From contig DDPL01000028.1 of assembly GCA_002342175.1 (NCBI GenBank), positions 27,568 to 40,436 on the forward strand: a stretch of 12,869 nt of DNA. Reading direction: 5' to 3'. The position numbers and the translations under genes were made by a program. Shown piece after piece: positions 1-7,461 of this stretch. The notes under the pieces were generated by a model that made no database searches, was not told the DNA's origin, and worked only from the letters and a program-made list of their open reading frames with translations. The DNA comes from Legionellales bacterium UBA2469 (GTDB taxonomy: Bacteria > Pseudomonadota > Gammaproteobacteria > Legionellales > Legionellaceae). Within the stretch, counting starts at the first letter, position 1; every line of letters starts with the position of its first letter.

Positions 1-387
1 GACCTGGTTTCGACGTGGGTTGCAAAACCTGAGGTGCATGCAGAGCCTGAGTAAGCTCTTAAATAAAGCTCATTAAATATAAATGCAAACGATGCATACT
101 TCGCGGAAGAAGCTTTAGCTGCATAAGCTTAAACTTCTAAAGCACCGTGCGAGGCCAAAAACCCTCGCCCCGTTGACCAAGTTTCGCTTATTGGATTTGA
201 ATCAACGGTCATCTTAGATAAGCTAGTGTTTACTGGTGTCTGGACAGTGAACGCGAAATTTAACAGAATCGCTCGAAGTGGTGTTGTGGGTTGGACCACT
301 AGAGTTAAAACAACCAATCCAACTAAGCATGTAGATCCAATGGCAGAGGACTTGCGGACGCGGGTTCGATTCCCGCCGCCTCCACCA
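1..387 (+). ncRNA. ssrA: tmRNA (ssrA), 5' end cut by window
   Basis: Transfer-messenger RNA, which with SmpB rescues stalled ribosomes and adds a degradation tag. The 5' tRNA-like part matches the tmRNA consensus (GACCTGGTTTCGACGTGGG, then GGTGCATG). The tag ORF starts at the resume codon GCA (85-87) and runs to TAA (124-126), encoding ANDAYFAEEALAA, a normal AND...LAA proteobacterial tag of 13 residues. The 3' tRNA-like part has a T arm (GGTTCGATTCCC) and a genome-encoded CCA ending at 387. The acceptor 3' strand (CGCCTCC) implies that only about six 5' bases lie outside the window. The 3' end is a common integrase target, which fits the mobile genes that follow. Confidence 0.97.
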
Positions 388-420
388 TATTGAATAACTA
401 AGACATCCAAAAACATCCTG

Positions 421-447
421 CAGGCCTTGAAATACGGGCCTTTTTTA
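421..447 (+). terminator. Rho-independent terminator of ssrA
   Basis: Stem AGGCC (422-426) pairs with GGCCT (437-441) around a 10-nt loop and is followed by a run of Ts from 441. It lies about 35 nt past the tmRNA CCA and has the right orientation to end the ssrA transcript. Confidence 0.75.
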
Positions 448-518
448 TTTATCCTTCGTCCAACAAGATTCATTAAAAGCCCCCAGGAGCCAATGGAGAA
501 ACAACGAGGCTCGCTCGA

Positions 519-2528
519 TTGCCCATTGCGGTGAATGGTAAGCATGAGCCAGCATTTCCTTGTCGCATGGAGATTTGGGAGCCTGAGCGTCGTTACTCAG
601 TGCAAACGTTGATAGATGGTCTTCAACTTGAAATTGTACATACAGAACGATCAAAACAAGAGAAATCAGATACGCCTCAAAATGAAGAGGTAGATACTGA
701 GACGATATGTATTCCGTGTCCAGAAGAAAATGCTGTAATTACCCTTCTTCGGCAACGTAATTTGTATAAAGCGCCTCTTGACATGGGTAGGCATGATATC
801 ACTTGTCCGTGGAAAGAAGAGCATACTGATGGGGTCGATGGTGGTACAGCTTATTTTGAGCCAGATGACAATTGGCCTATCGGTGGTTTTAAATGCTTTC
901 ATGGTCATTGTGATGATAGGCATATTCGGGATTTATTGCGTATTCTTGGCATTTCAATAAGTGTTGCTCGTATGAAACCTGTTATCCGTATTATTGCTGG
1001 AGAAATTCATCGTATAGCAGATTCTGCCGAAGTTGAATTGACGAGATCAAAAAAATATTATCAACGAGGAAATCTCATTGTAGCGGTGTTTAACGATGCA
1101 GGAACACATGAGACCAGAATACAAGCACTATCTAAACCTGCTTTAGTTCGGGCATTGGCAGGTATTGCTGTTTGGGAGCGCTTTGATGGTCGAGCAAAAG
1201 ATTGGGTACGTATTGACCCCCCTGAGCGTCATGCCTCAGTATTATTTGATGCAGCCAATTATCCGCATTTACCGGCACTCAATGGTTTGGCGCGTCAACC
1301 GTATCTTCGTTCAGATGGAAGTCTTATGAATACCGCAGGATATGACATATCCACGGGTATGTTTGGGATGTTCGATGCAGCCCAATTCGCGATTCCTGAG
1401 AAACCATCGCGCATGCAAGCAGAAACTGCTCTTGCATTATTGGAAGACCTATTAGCTGAATTTCGTTTTGCCAAGGATTCTGATAAGGCGGCTGCTTTAT
1501 CAGCAATTTTAGCAGCGACAATACGGCCAAGTCTTGCTCTCGCGCCTATGTTTCATGTACGTGCACATGCAGTTGGCTCAGGTAAATCATACTTGTGTGA
1601 ATTGATTACGGCTTTTGCTACACCTCAACGAGGAACGCCGACCACGTTCCCTGCAGATGATGAAGAATGCCGAAAACTACTGTTAGCAGAATTACTGCGT
1701 GCTCCCGCAGTAATTGAATTCGACAACCTTACAAGCGATTTGATAGCACACAAAAGCCTGTGTACAGCATTAACCTCAGAGCTTATCAGTGGGCGCATAC
1801 TCGGTGTATCCAAGACAGCTACGGTTAGTACGCGCACACTTTTTCTATCCAGTGGCAATAATGTTGGGCCGGTTCAAGATATGGCACGACGTTGCATCAC
1901 AATTAGCCTTGATCCCGCAGTAGAGATTCCGGCTGCGCGTACGTTTAATCGACCAGACTTGATTCGTGAGCTGCTACAAGAACGAGAACGTTATGTTTCA
2001 GCCGTATTGATAATTATACGTGCATGGATCGTCGCGGGCAAACCAAAAACAAAATGTGAGTCTTTAGGCAGTTATGGTGAGTGGTCTGATTTATGTCGTC
2101 AACCGCTGTTATGGCTTGGTTGTGTTGACCCAACCTCATCCGTATTTGAAGCATTGGCAGAAGATCCTGATAGAGAAACCTTAGCGCGCTTATTAGAGTC
2201 TTGGTATACAGAGTTTGGGAAAGCACCAACCATGATACGTGAGGCTATGAATGCCATCAATCAACTTCGTGATTGTGAGCTGAGAGAAGTATTGCAGGAT
2301 ATTGCCAGTGAGCGCGGTGAAATTAATCGTCGTAAGTTAGGCTGGTGGTTCAAACGCCACGCTGGGCGGGTTGTAAATGGATTACGTTTAGTCCGTTGTA
2401 GTGGCAACAGTTCGGCCGAAAAATGGAGTGTTGAATCGGTTTCTCCGGTTTTAACGGTTCTAAACAGTTCGATTGATGAAAATGTCAATACTGCAGATGC
2501 ATATCGGCGTGCGTCATCGGGAGAGTAA
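519..2528 (+). CDS. Primase/helicase-like replication protein of a mobile element, probably N-terminally truncated
   Basis: A 669-residue protein read from a TTG at 519. A zinc-binding segment resembling phage and plasmid primases spans about residues 96-131 (C96, H102, then CFHGHC with C126 and C131). A P-loop ATPase follows: Walker A VGSGKS at 352-357, Walker B VIEFDN at 398-403, sensor-like LFLSSGNN at 441-448, and a possible arginine finger DMARR near 454-458. The role is inferred as replication initiation or unwinding for an integrated element. The frame stays open upstream to 477 (after a TAA at 474-476) with protein-like content, yet there is no ATG and no clear ribosome-binding site. 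I therefore infer that the true N-terminus (possibly a RepB-type primase domain) was lost at the junction with ssrA. The family assignment is from motifs only. Confidence 0.7.
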   Translation: MPIAVNGKHEPAFPCRMEIWEPERRYSVQTLIDGLQLEIVHTERSKQEKSDTPQNEEVDTETICIPCPEENAVITLLRQRNLYKAPLDMGRHDITCPWKEEHTDGVDGGTAYFEPDDNWPIGGFKCFHGHCDDRHIRDLLRILGISISVARMKPVIRIIAGEIHRIADSAEVELTRSKKYYQRGNLIVAVFNDAGTHETRIQALSKPALVRALAGIAVWERFDGRAKDWVRIDPPERHASVLFDAANYPHLPALNGLARQPYLRSDGSLMNTAGYDISTGMFGMFDAAQFAIPEKPSRMQAETALALLEDLLAEFRFAKDSDKAAALSAILAATIRPSLALAPMFHVRAHAVGSGKSYLCELITAFATPQRGTPTTFPADDEECRKLLLAELLRAPAVIEFDNLTSDLIAHKSLCTALTSELISGRILGVSKTATVSTRTLFLSSGNNVGPVQDMARRCITISLDPAVEIPAARTFNRPDLIRELLQERERYVSAVLIIIRAWIVAGKPKTKCESLGSYGEWSDLCRQPLLWLGCVDPTSSVFEALAEDPDRETLARLLESWYTEFGKAPTMIREAMNAINQLRDCELREVLQDIASERGEINRRKLGWWFKRHAGRVVNGLRLVRCSGNSSAEKWSVESVSPVLTVLNSSIDENVNTADAYRRASSGE

Positions 2529-2573
2529 TTATCGACAATTTTCCAATTGATTTCGGTAAATAAGGAGGACCGT

Positions 2574-3191
2574 ATGGGTGGATTTGGTAGTGGGCGTCAT
2601 TTTTATGATGCAAAAGCAACAACAAATAGCTATCGACGTATGGATGTGCGTCGATGGCAACGCGATAAATTATTAGCACCAAATAATTCATTTAGCTGGC
2701 AGTGGATATCTGAAGGAAAGGTGATTGCATCCATTCGTGTGGATGTGGCTGCTGATCTGAGTTATGTAACGCTTCGCTATAAAAATAAAAAAAATGACGA
2801 AGAATGGAAAAGCTTTGATTACAACATTCGTCTTACATGGGGCGATTGTCATTTGGGTGGTCGGCGCCCTTGGTTTATATGCCCTGTTAAGATATGCAAT
2901 CGTCGTGTTGCTATTCTCTATGGTGGGAGTGTGTTTGCATGCCGCCATTGTTACAATCTAGCGTATAAAAGCCAGCGTGAATCAACATGCGATCGAGCTA
3001 CACGGCGTGCGGAAAAAATACGTGAAAAATTAAAGTGGGATCCTGGTGTTTTAAATGGCGAACAGTGGAAGCCGAAGGGAATGCATTGGCGCACGTTCTA
3101 GCGTCTATGCGATCAACATGAGGATTTTGTCGATGTTGTTTGGCGAGAAGCAAGACGGCGGTTTGGTATTAACATAAATGACTACATCTAA
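2574..3191 (+). pseudogene. MGGFGSGR-type zinc-ribbon mobile-element protein, interrupted by in-frame TAG
   Basis: The start is ATG 2574, preceded by a very strong AAGGAGG (2562-2568); the frame's other upstream start lacks this. The protein begins MGGFGSGR, a signature of small proteins often found near replication genes of integrative elements and phages; their function is unknown. Cysteines at residues 103, 108, 123 and 126 form a C-x4-C...C-x2-C zinc-ribbon pattern. The frame hits TAG at 3099-3101 after HWRTF (residue 175), then continues open with plausible sequence (RLCDQHEDFVDVVWREARRR) to TAA at 3189-3191, giving about 205 positions. A single GAG to TAG change (Glu to stop) would explain it. 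A 175-residue truncated product with the zinc ribbon intact could still be made. It lies 45 nt after the replication gene, so probably the same operon. Confidence 0.75.
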
Positions 3192-3209
3192 AAGTATAAG
3201 CAAGCTTGG

Positions 3210-4028
3210 TCATTCAGGCAGATTCGTTGTTATCACTTTCTGAATTTGTGGTTTGTTGTATTCTGCATGACCAGCTTCAACTAACAAGTTCGGAAGCGGG
3301 CTATACTGCGCTTTATCATGGGTATGACCGCATAACACCAAAAAATGGATATCTGGATACACTATGCAAATATCGTTGAGTACATCGCCGGTTGCTTTCG
3401 ATGCAAAGTAAGGTAGCCAATCATCACTGCTAATCTGTCCATCATGCAAACATACTTCTTTAAATGGTGGGATGTGTGTTAAAACGATAATTTTCGTGGG
3501 ATTTTTCTTCACCGCATCCAACAATTGTACTCGTAACTGATCGGCATCATAGTCAGCCAGTTTCTGCATTTTAGCTAACAATTGAGACCGGCCAAGAATT
3601 TTTTCTTGAAATAAATCCGTGATCATTCTACTGTCATTGAGCGCGACTCGGCTGGCATAATAATCCCCCAGTCGACCATCAGCCCAGCCATCTTGGCCAA
3701 CCAACAAAGCGTTATTATCCAAAGACATCGGACCAGATGCATGTAACCAGAACAAGTATTCATTGGCTTTGGTTAGCTCCGTCATCTCAGTTCGTACTGT
3801 ATTTACTTGACCTCGATAATAGTCATGATTGCCAAAAACAAAATAAATCGGCCTTTTAATAAAACTTGCCAGTTCTTGCAAAATATCTTTGATGTTGGGG
3901 GCTTCTGCAATATCACCACTTATTAGAACATCATCACACCCAGTGCTAACAATTTCTTGGTAAAATTTTTTGCGTTCATCAGTATCAAGAAAATTTAGAT
4001 GAATGTCCGTTAACCATGCCAGTTTCAT
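3210..4028 (-). CDS. Calcineurin-like metallophosphoesterase
   Basis: A 272-residue cytosolic protein with the full metallophosphoesterase motif set: DIH (D8, H10), GD (38-39), GNHD (66-69), TH (184-185) and GHTH (224-227). Such enzymes use two metal ions to hydrolyse phosphomonoesters or diesters; the substrate cannot be read from sequence. There is no signal peptide or membrane segment. ATG 4026-4028 lies one base after the stop of the nucleotidyltransferase gene (TAA, 4030-4032), so the two are almost certainly translationally coupled in one operon. The pairing suggests it might reverse, process or regulate a nucleotidyl modification, but that is inference. It could also be a cargo enzyme simply sharing the promoter. 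The gene is intact, unlike its upstream neighbour. It converges on the zinc-ribbon gene with about 18 nt between them and no clear terminator. Confidence 0.88.
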   Translation of the reverse strand: MKLAWLTDIHLNFLDTDERKKFYQEIVSTGCDDVLISGDIAEAPNIKDILQELASFIKRPIYFVFGNHDYYRGQVNTVRTEMTELTKANEYLFWLHASGPMSLDNNALLVGQDGWADGRLGDYYASRVALNDSRMITDLFQEKILGRSQLLAKMQKLADYDADQLRVQLLDAVKKNPTKIIVLTHIPPFKEVCLHDGQISSDDWLPYFASKATGDVLNDICIVYPDIHFLVLCGHTHDKAQYSPLPNLLVEAGHAEYNKPQIQKVITTNLPE

Positions 4029-4029
4029 A

Positions 4030-4753
4030 TTACTTACTCTGTATGGAAGTTAATTTCTGTTCGAGTAATTCAATCCGATCATCAGTAACACTTCCGTATT
4101 GAGCAAAATGACCAGGGATAGCACCCTTAAAGGATGAGCTATTCATGACTTCGTGCAACGAATTAGACAAATATTCACGCAGTTTTGCATCTGAATTATT
4201 GATCTCATCTACTATTTCATTACGTCCGTCCAGTATCGACACGATGTCTTCAAAATCATGACTGGCGTAACAATCCATTTTGCCTCGAGTCCTGAATGCT
4301 TCAAATTTGGTAGCTAAAAAATATGGGGCTGTAACAATTCGAATTTCTATGGTGTCGGTTAGTGGATAAATGGTTGAGGCTGCGATAGCTTCTTTGTACC
4401 AACGATTGCCAAATCCTAAAATTTTCTCATCCGTAGGCATTACATCCAAAATAACTTCATCATAAAACCATCGACAAATAACATCTTCAAATAACATCTT
4501 CAGATATCGATTTCTTAAAACCTTGTTGTGTTAGCTTTTTCTCAAGTTGGTGATATTGATTCAATGAAATTACATCAACGATGCAGTCAACATCTAATGT
4601 GTAACGCACATCCGGTACCAGCGGATCAGAAATAAATAATCCCGTAGTGCATCCTCCAAGAAAAACCACATCATTTCGAATATCACCTAATTTTGTTGCA
4701 ACAAACTCTAGCATGCGAAGGTTTGCGAGTTTGACATTGTTATTACCCAGCAT
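4030..4753 (-). pseudogene. Nucleotidyltransferase (AbiEii/MNT-like), frameshifted by a 13-bp tandem duplication
   Basis: Two overlapping ORFs (4753-4487, 88 aa; 4497-4030, 155 aa) are pieces of one gene. Where they meet, GAAGATGTTATTT occurs twice in tandem (coding sense). Removing one copy joins ISEDVI directly to CRWFYDE and gives a 711-nt, 236-residue ORF. The restored protein has minimal-nucleotidyltransferase features: GG at 33-34, DVD at 54-56, a third acidic residue at D99 (VILDV), and a K145...HDFEDI (161-166) helix like that of AbiEii-type enzymes. The fragment as encoded ends at TGA (4487-4489) before D99, so it should be catalytically dead. The ATG of the second ORF (4495-4497) lies in the duplication 8 nt before that TGA, so reinitiation is possible. 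The start ATG overlaps the regulator's stop by 11 nt. In AbiE-like modules this would be the toxin-type partner (inference). Confidence 0.85.
4476..4501. repeat. Perfect 13-bp tandem duplication inside the nucleotidyltransferase gene
   Basis: AAATAACATCTTC (plus strand) occurs at 4476-4488 and again at 4489-4501 without mismatch; period-13 identity extends over 4475-4502. Since 13 is not a multiple of three, the duplication shifts the frame. Such head-to-tail pairs arise and are lost by replication slippage, so reversion is possible. Confidence 0.95.
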
Positions 4754-5270
4754 AGTTTAATTTTTCCTTTAAAAGTGTTGTAGCGAGGTTGCGTTCTCGC
4801 GGCCGCCCTGAGCGTATAGCATCAATTAAGACCAATAATTCTTGAAAAGCTGAGTCGGGATTTGCCCGTAAAGCCTTCGATAAATTAGGATGAATAGGCA
4901 ATAATGCTACGCCACGCGCTTCACCCATTGCATCAGGCCACACAGGTATAGGATCATTACCTAATGCGATTTTATCGCGGAAAATGGGAGCGGCAATTGC
5001 TGTGGGCGTTCCCCGAGTGTATTCACCCAGTTTTCCAGGAAAGAGAAATTTAATTGCATGTATTAAAAACTCCTCTGCTGCATGAATATTTGGAAAGAGC
5101 TTTCCTTGTTTATCTTTTCTTAATAAGCTAGCTTCTTCCAATCGCCGTATGCCCGCATTAATCTCAGCTAAGCTGATACCAAGGGCCGAAGATAGTTGCC
5201 GCTGAGATAAGTCTGTAGCGGGATGAGCTAGTAACTTTAATAGCACAACACAATCTTGGGGTTTTAACAT
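4743..5270 (-). CDS. Winged-helix (MarR-like) regulator, first gene of the nucleotidyltransferase operon
   Basis: A 175-residue protein starting at ATG 5268-5270 (MLKPQDCVVLL). An N-terminal winged helix-turn-helix covers about residues 7-60, including LSQRQLSSALGISLAEINAGI and a following wing with LLRKDKQGKLF. The rest is a conserved-looking C-terminal part without a domain I recognise (GKLGEYTRGTPTAIA, then RSGRPRERNLA). The longer reading frame upstream to 5378 crosses the promoter palindrome and T-arm-like sequence and is unlikely to be translated. Its stop (TAA 4743-4745) overlaps the next start by 11 nt, so production of both proteins is coupled. I infer autoregulation through the palindrome at 5318-5331, and an antitoxin-like role by analogy with AbiEi-type partners; neither is shown. 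Confidence 0.75.
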   Translation of the reverse strand: MLKPQDCVVLLKLLAHPATDLSQRQLSSALGISLAEINAGIRRLEEASLLRKDKQGKLFPNIHAAEEFLIHAIKFLFPGKLGEYTRGTPTAIAAPIFRDKIALGNDPIPVWPDAMGEARGVALLPIHPNLSKALRANPDSAFQELLVLIDAIRSGRPRERNLATTLLKEKLNYAG

Positions 5271-5298
5271 GGTATCATTCTCTGACTGACGTAATAGA

Positions 5299-5331
5299 AG
5301 TATATCACAAGTGTTCGCTGTTCGCGAACAG
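5299..5331 (-). promoter_or_regulatory. Promoter with overlapping 14-bp palindromic operator
   Basis: On the minus strand a good -10 box TATACT (plus 5299-5304) lies about 30 nt upstream of the regulator's ATG. Upstream of it, at 5318-5331, sits the perfect palindrome CTGTTCGCGAACAG, covering where a -35 box should be. Further half-sites (TGTTC at 5312-5316, GAACA at 5334-5338) flank it. Repressor binding here would block the promoter, so autorepression by the winged-helix protein is the simplest reading (inference). Confidence 0.6.
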
Positions 5332-5356
5332 AAGAACAGTGGTGATTGAGGAATTC

Positions 5357-5411
5357 GGTTCGATCCCCAACCTAACACCGCCCAAACAGGGGCCTATTTG
5401 GGGGCTTTTTT
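5357..5411 (+). other. T-arm-like relic followed by an orphan terminator
   Basis: GGTTCGATCCC at 5357-5367 matches the T-loop consensus of tRNAs; the flanking stem pairs with one mismatch, but no intact acceptor CCA follows and no tRNA body precedes it. A terminator-like hairpin follows: CCCAAA (5381-5386) pairs with TTTGGG (5397-5402), then GGC and six Ts (5406-5411). It points along the plus strand, where no gene precedes it. A tRNA fragment carried by an integrated element is possible; chance resemblance of the T loop cannot be excluded. Confidence 0.4.
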
Positions 5412-5659
5412 AAAAACCACATTGAAATAATCATTGATTATCAATCAATTATATAGTCAATGTTATGGACGCCGCCCCACCACTTACTAATCTTAGATGT
5501 TCCTGAAAAGTCCTTTTAACCCTTGCCAGCATTGATTGCAAGCGGTTTTTGTTACCTACCTGTTCCTAATGATTCCCTTGATGTCCTGCTCTATTTGTTG
5601 GTATTATCGTTGGTACTTTCAAGATCAACAACACAGATACCAACAAATGAGATATAAAT
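5412..5659. other. Gene-free stretch with short inverted repeats and an acceptor-end-like match
   Basis: I see no convincing gene here. It holds a 7-3-7 inverted repeat (ATTGATT, ATC, AATCAAT) at 5433-5449, a copy of GCCGCCCCACCA at 5471-5482 that equals the tmRNA acceptor end at 375-387 less one T, and the GTTGGTA repeat cluster annotated separately. Together these are what an island end might leave behind. Confidence 0.45.
5593..5648. repeat. 12-bp inverted repeat cluster built on GTTGGTA, possible integrase arm sites
   Basis: ATTTGTTGGTAT (5593-5604) has its exact reverse complement ATACCAACAAAT at 5637-5648. Between them lie another GTTGGTA (5609-5615) and a partial CAACAAC. From memory, repeats of this GTTGGTA/TACCAAC type occur near integrase genes and attachment sites of tRNA-inserted islands, so arm-type binding sites are a reasonable guess. 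Confidence 0.5.
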
Positions 5660-7407
5660 CCGACATTCCGCACCCTAATTTAGGAATAAATTTTCATAAA
5701 GGGTTTTCCAATGGCATTTAAAATAATTTGATGCCTTTCTTTGAGATTGATGACTACGATTTGATTCATATTATTTTGGGTAATATCAAGAACATGAATT
5801 CCTTGAAAGCATTGAAATACCCATCTTGCAGTTGGATTTTGACAGGGCTTCTTTTTCATATCGGGGAAAAAAGTTCCTGTTTTTTTCAATGATGTTCTAA
5901 TCTGATGTTCTAGTGCTGCATAGACCATTAAACAACAGGTCATTACCATGAGTAATGCCTCTATTCGTTCAGGTTTTTTTAAAAATAGTGATGAAACAAG
6001 AAAATCAGGACTCTTTAAAAATCGAAAACCACCTTCAACTTTTTGTTGAGATTTGTAATGGTCTAGCATTGCTTGCATATCAAGATGCTCTGAACAATCA
6101 TTGGTTGCCAAAATGAAAATACCTAAGTTTTTCTCGGCATTTTTGCGATGCTCAGATGAACATATTATCTTGCCACTGACTTGATAAGATATCGTTCCTT
6201 CAGCACTTAATGAAGGTCGACCACGACTTTTATGTTTCGTGATTTTCTCTATGCTAAAGGATTCTAAGGCTGCAAAGCTTTGTTCATTTTCCCAACGTTT
6301 AATCGCTTTTAATGCATCAGCCTCACAAGAAAAGTCTTGCTGGCACAGTTTGTTGAAGGATTTTTGAGAGGTTTCGATGAATTTAGTAATTCTTTTTTCC
6401 AGGCTTATCAATTCTTTTTTATTGGCATGTTGGCTATGAACAACCAACCATTTTTGTGGAACTGAGGCATAATCGGATTTAACAAATGCAGCTCGATAGC
6501 CATCTTTTAAATCTTCAAAATGAAGTGTATCCAATTGAGATATAAGTTCTTTAACTTCAACTATTTTTTGGGGGACTCGGGTAATAAAAAATTGTTTTTG
6601 TTCATGTATCGCTTTAATCGTTTCAGCAACGTAAAGTGCTGAATCACCTATCCAGTAACGTGATTTTTGAGCTGCTTTTAAACTTGAAATATGTGACTTA
6701 ATGAGCTTCTTAAATGTTTCTGTAGCATTTTTATTGCCACTATGGGCTTTCATATAAACAGGGATGCCTGCTTGATTTTCAGTGATTAAATTTAATATCA
6801 CTTGATTTAGTTCAGGTCTATGGTCGCGACTATAGCCTTTGGTTAATCGAATACCGGTGAAATCATCATCTACGCTATATTCACCATCAACATGAAAGCT
6901 TGTTGTATCAATATTAATGGCTTCACAAGGCAAACCAAGGTATTTAATCACGGCTTCACCTAGATGCTGGTAAAGTTCACTAACACCATACTCAAATAAC
7001 TTATCAAGGCATCTACCTAACGCATCATCATTAATTTGTTCTGCTTTAATATCAATCCCTAGAAGTCTTTGAATCGGTTTGTCTTCAAAATATTGAGAAT
7101 ACATATGCAATGTTCGGCCTGTAAAACCCAGACCATTTAAAATCATTGCTTCAAGACATTTGCCGGTACTGATAATTTTATCATTTGCAGAGCTTGGGAC
7201 TAGTTTATCAATAATTTCAGCGATACCGACTTCTTGGCATAACCCGGCAACCAGGCCTAAATGGTCTAAATTCTTGATATTTAAGTTTGATAAATCCATG
7301 ATTTCGGCTCCCAAAGGGAAGTATAAGATCAAAATCCAGATCTGCTGTCAAGAATTTTTAGAAAAAAGGTATATTTTTAATTCAATTTATGGGGTGCGGA
7401 ATAACGG
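5660..7407 (-). mobile_element. IS1634-like insertion sequence
   Basis: Terminal inverted repeats ATTCCGCACCC (5665-5675) and its complement GGGTGCGGAAT (7392-7402) bracket one transposase gene. Similarity extends outward to a CCG/CGG trinucleotide on each side (5660-5662 and 7405-7407), which I take as the outer ends. I could not find a convincing target-site duplication: the flanks are both AT-rich but not identical. Length is about 1.75 kb. The element sits next to the GTTGGTA repeats and separates the island-like left half from the AsnC gene. Confidence 0.8.
5680..7299 (-). CDS. IS1634-family DDE transposase
   Basis: A 539-residue transposase read from ATG 7297-7299 (MDLSNLNIKNL), preceded by a GGGAG ribosome-binding site; a start 33 nt further up is possible but less well placed. 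The N-terminal part (about 1-120) resembles the DUF4277 region of this family. Likely catalytic acidic residues are D131 (INIDTTSFHVDG), D219 (YWIGDS) and a glutamate in the VEGGFRFLKSPDF segment (E422) or just after it (KKPERIEAL). The frame is unbroken over the full family length, so the copy may be active and probably arrived recently compared with the decayed transposase near 11.1-11.8 kb. It catalyses cut-and-paste movement using the flanking inverted repeats. Confidence 0.9.
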   Translation of the reverse strand: MDLSNLNIKNLDHLGLVAGLCQEVGIAEIIDKLVPSSANDKIISTGKCLEAMILNGLGFTGRTLHMYSQYFEDKPIQRLLGIDIKAEQINDDALGRCLDKLFEYGVSELYQHLGEAVIKYLGLPCEAINIDTTSFHVDGEYSVDDDFTGIRLTKGYSRDHRPELNQVILNLITENQAGIPVYMKAHSGNKNATETFKKLIKSHISSLKAAQKSRYWIGDSALYVAETIKAIHEQKQFFITRVPQKIVEVKELISQLDTLHFEDLKDGYRAAFVKSDYASVPQKWLVVHSQHANKKELISLEKRITKFIETSQKSFNKLCQQDFSCEADALKAIKRWENEQSFAALESFSIEKITKHKSRGRPSLSAEGTISYQVSGKIICSSEHRKNAEKNLGIFILATNDCSEHLDMQAMLDHYKSQQKVEGGFRFLKSPDFLVSSLFLKKPERIEALLMVMTCCLMVYAALEHQIRTSLKKTGTFFPDMKKKPCQNPTARWVFQCFQGIHVLDITQNNMNQIVVINLKERHQIILNAIGKPFMKIYS

Positions 7408-7461
7408 TTATTATAACATATTTGGTCATTAATTTGCTGTTTTAAAGTTTATTTGTCTATC

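Noticed and set aside
129..545. Minus-strand ORF antisense to ssrA
   Set aside because: It lies over the tmRNA and its terminator; the translation merely reflects RNA-gene sequence.
5271..5378. N-terminal extension of the winged-helix regulator
   Set aside because: It would translate through the promoter, palindrome and T-arm-like sequence; ATG 5270 fits the promoter position.
5536..5721. Plus-strand 61-codon ORF spanning the GTTGGTA repeats and the left IS end
   Set aside because: It crosses the IS boundary and the inverted repeats, has no ribosome-binding site, and its sequence has no protein-like pattern.
5640..7425. Target-site duplication for the IS1634-like element
   Set aside because: TATAA occurs on both sides but not flush with the inverted repeats; no clean duplication seen.
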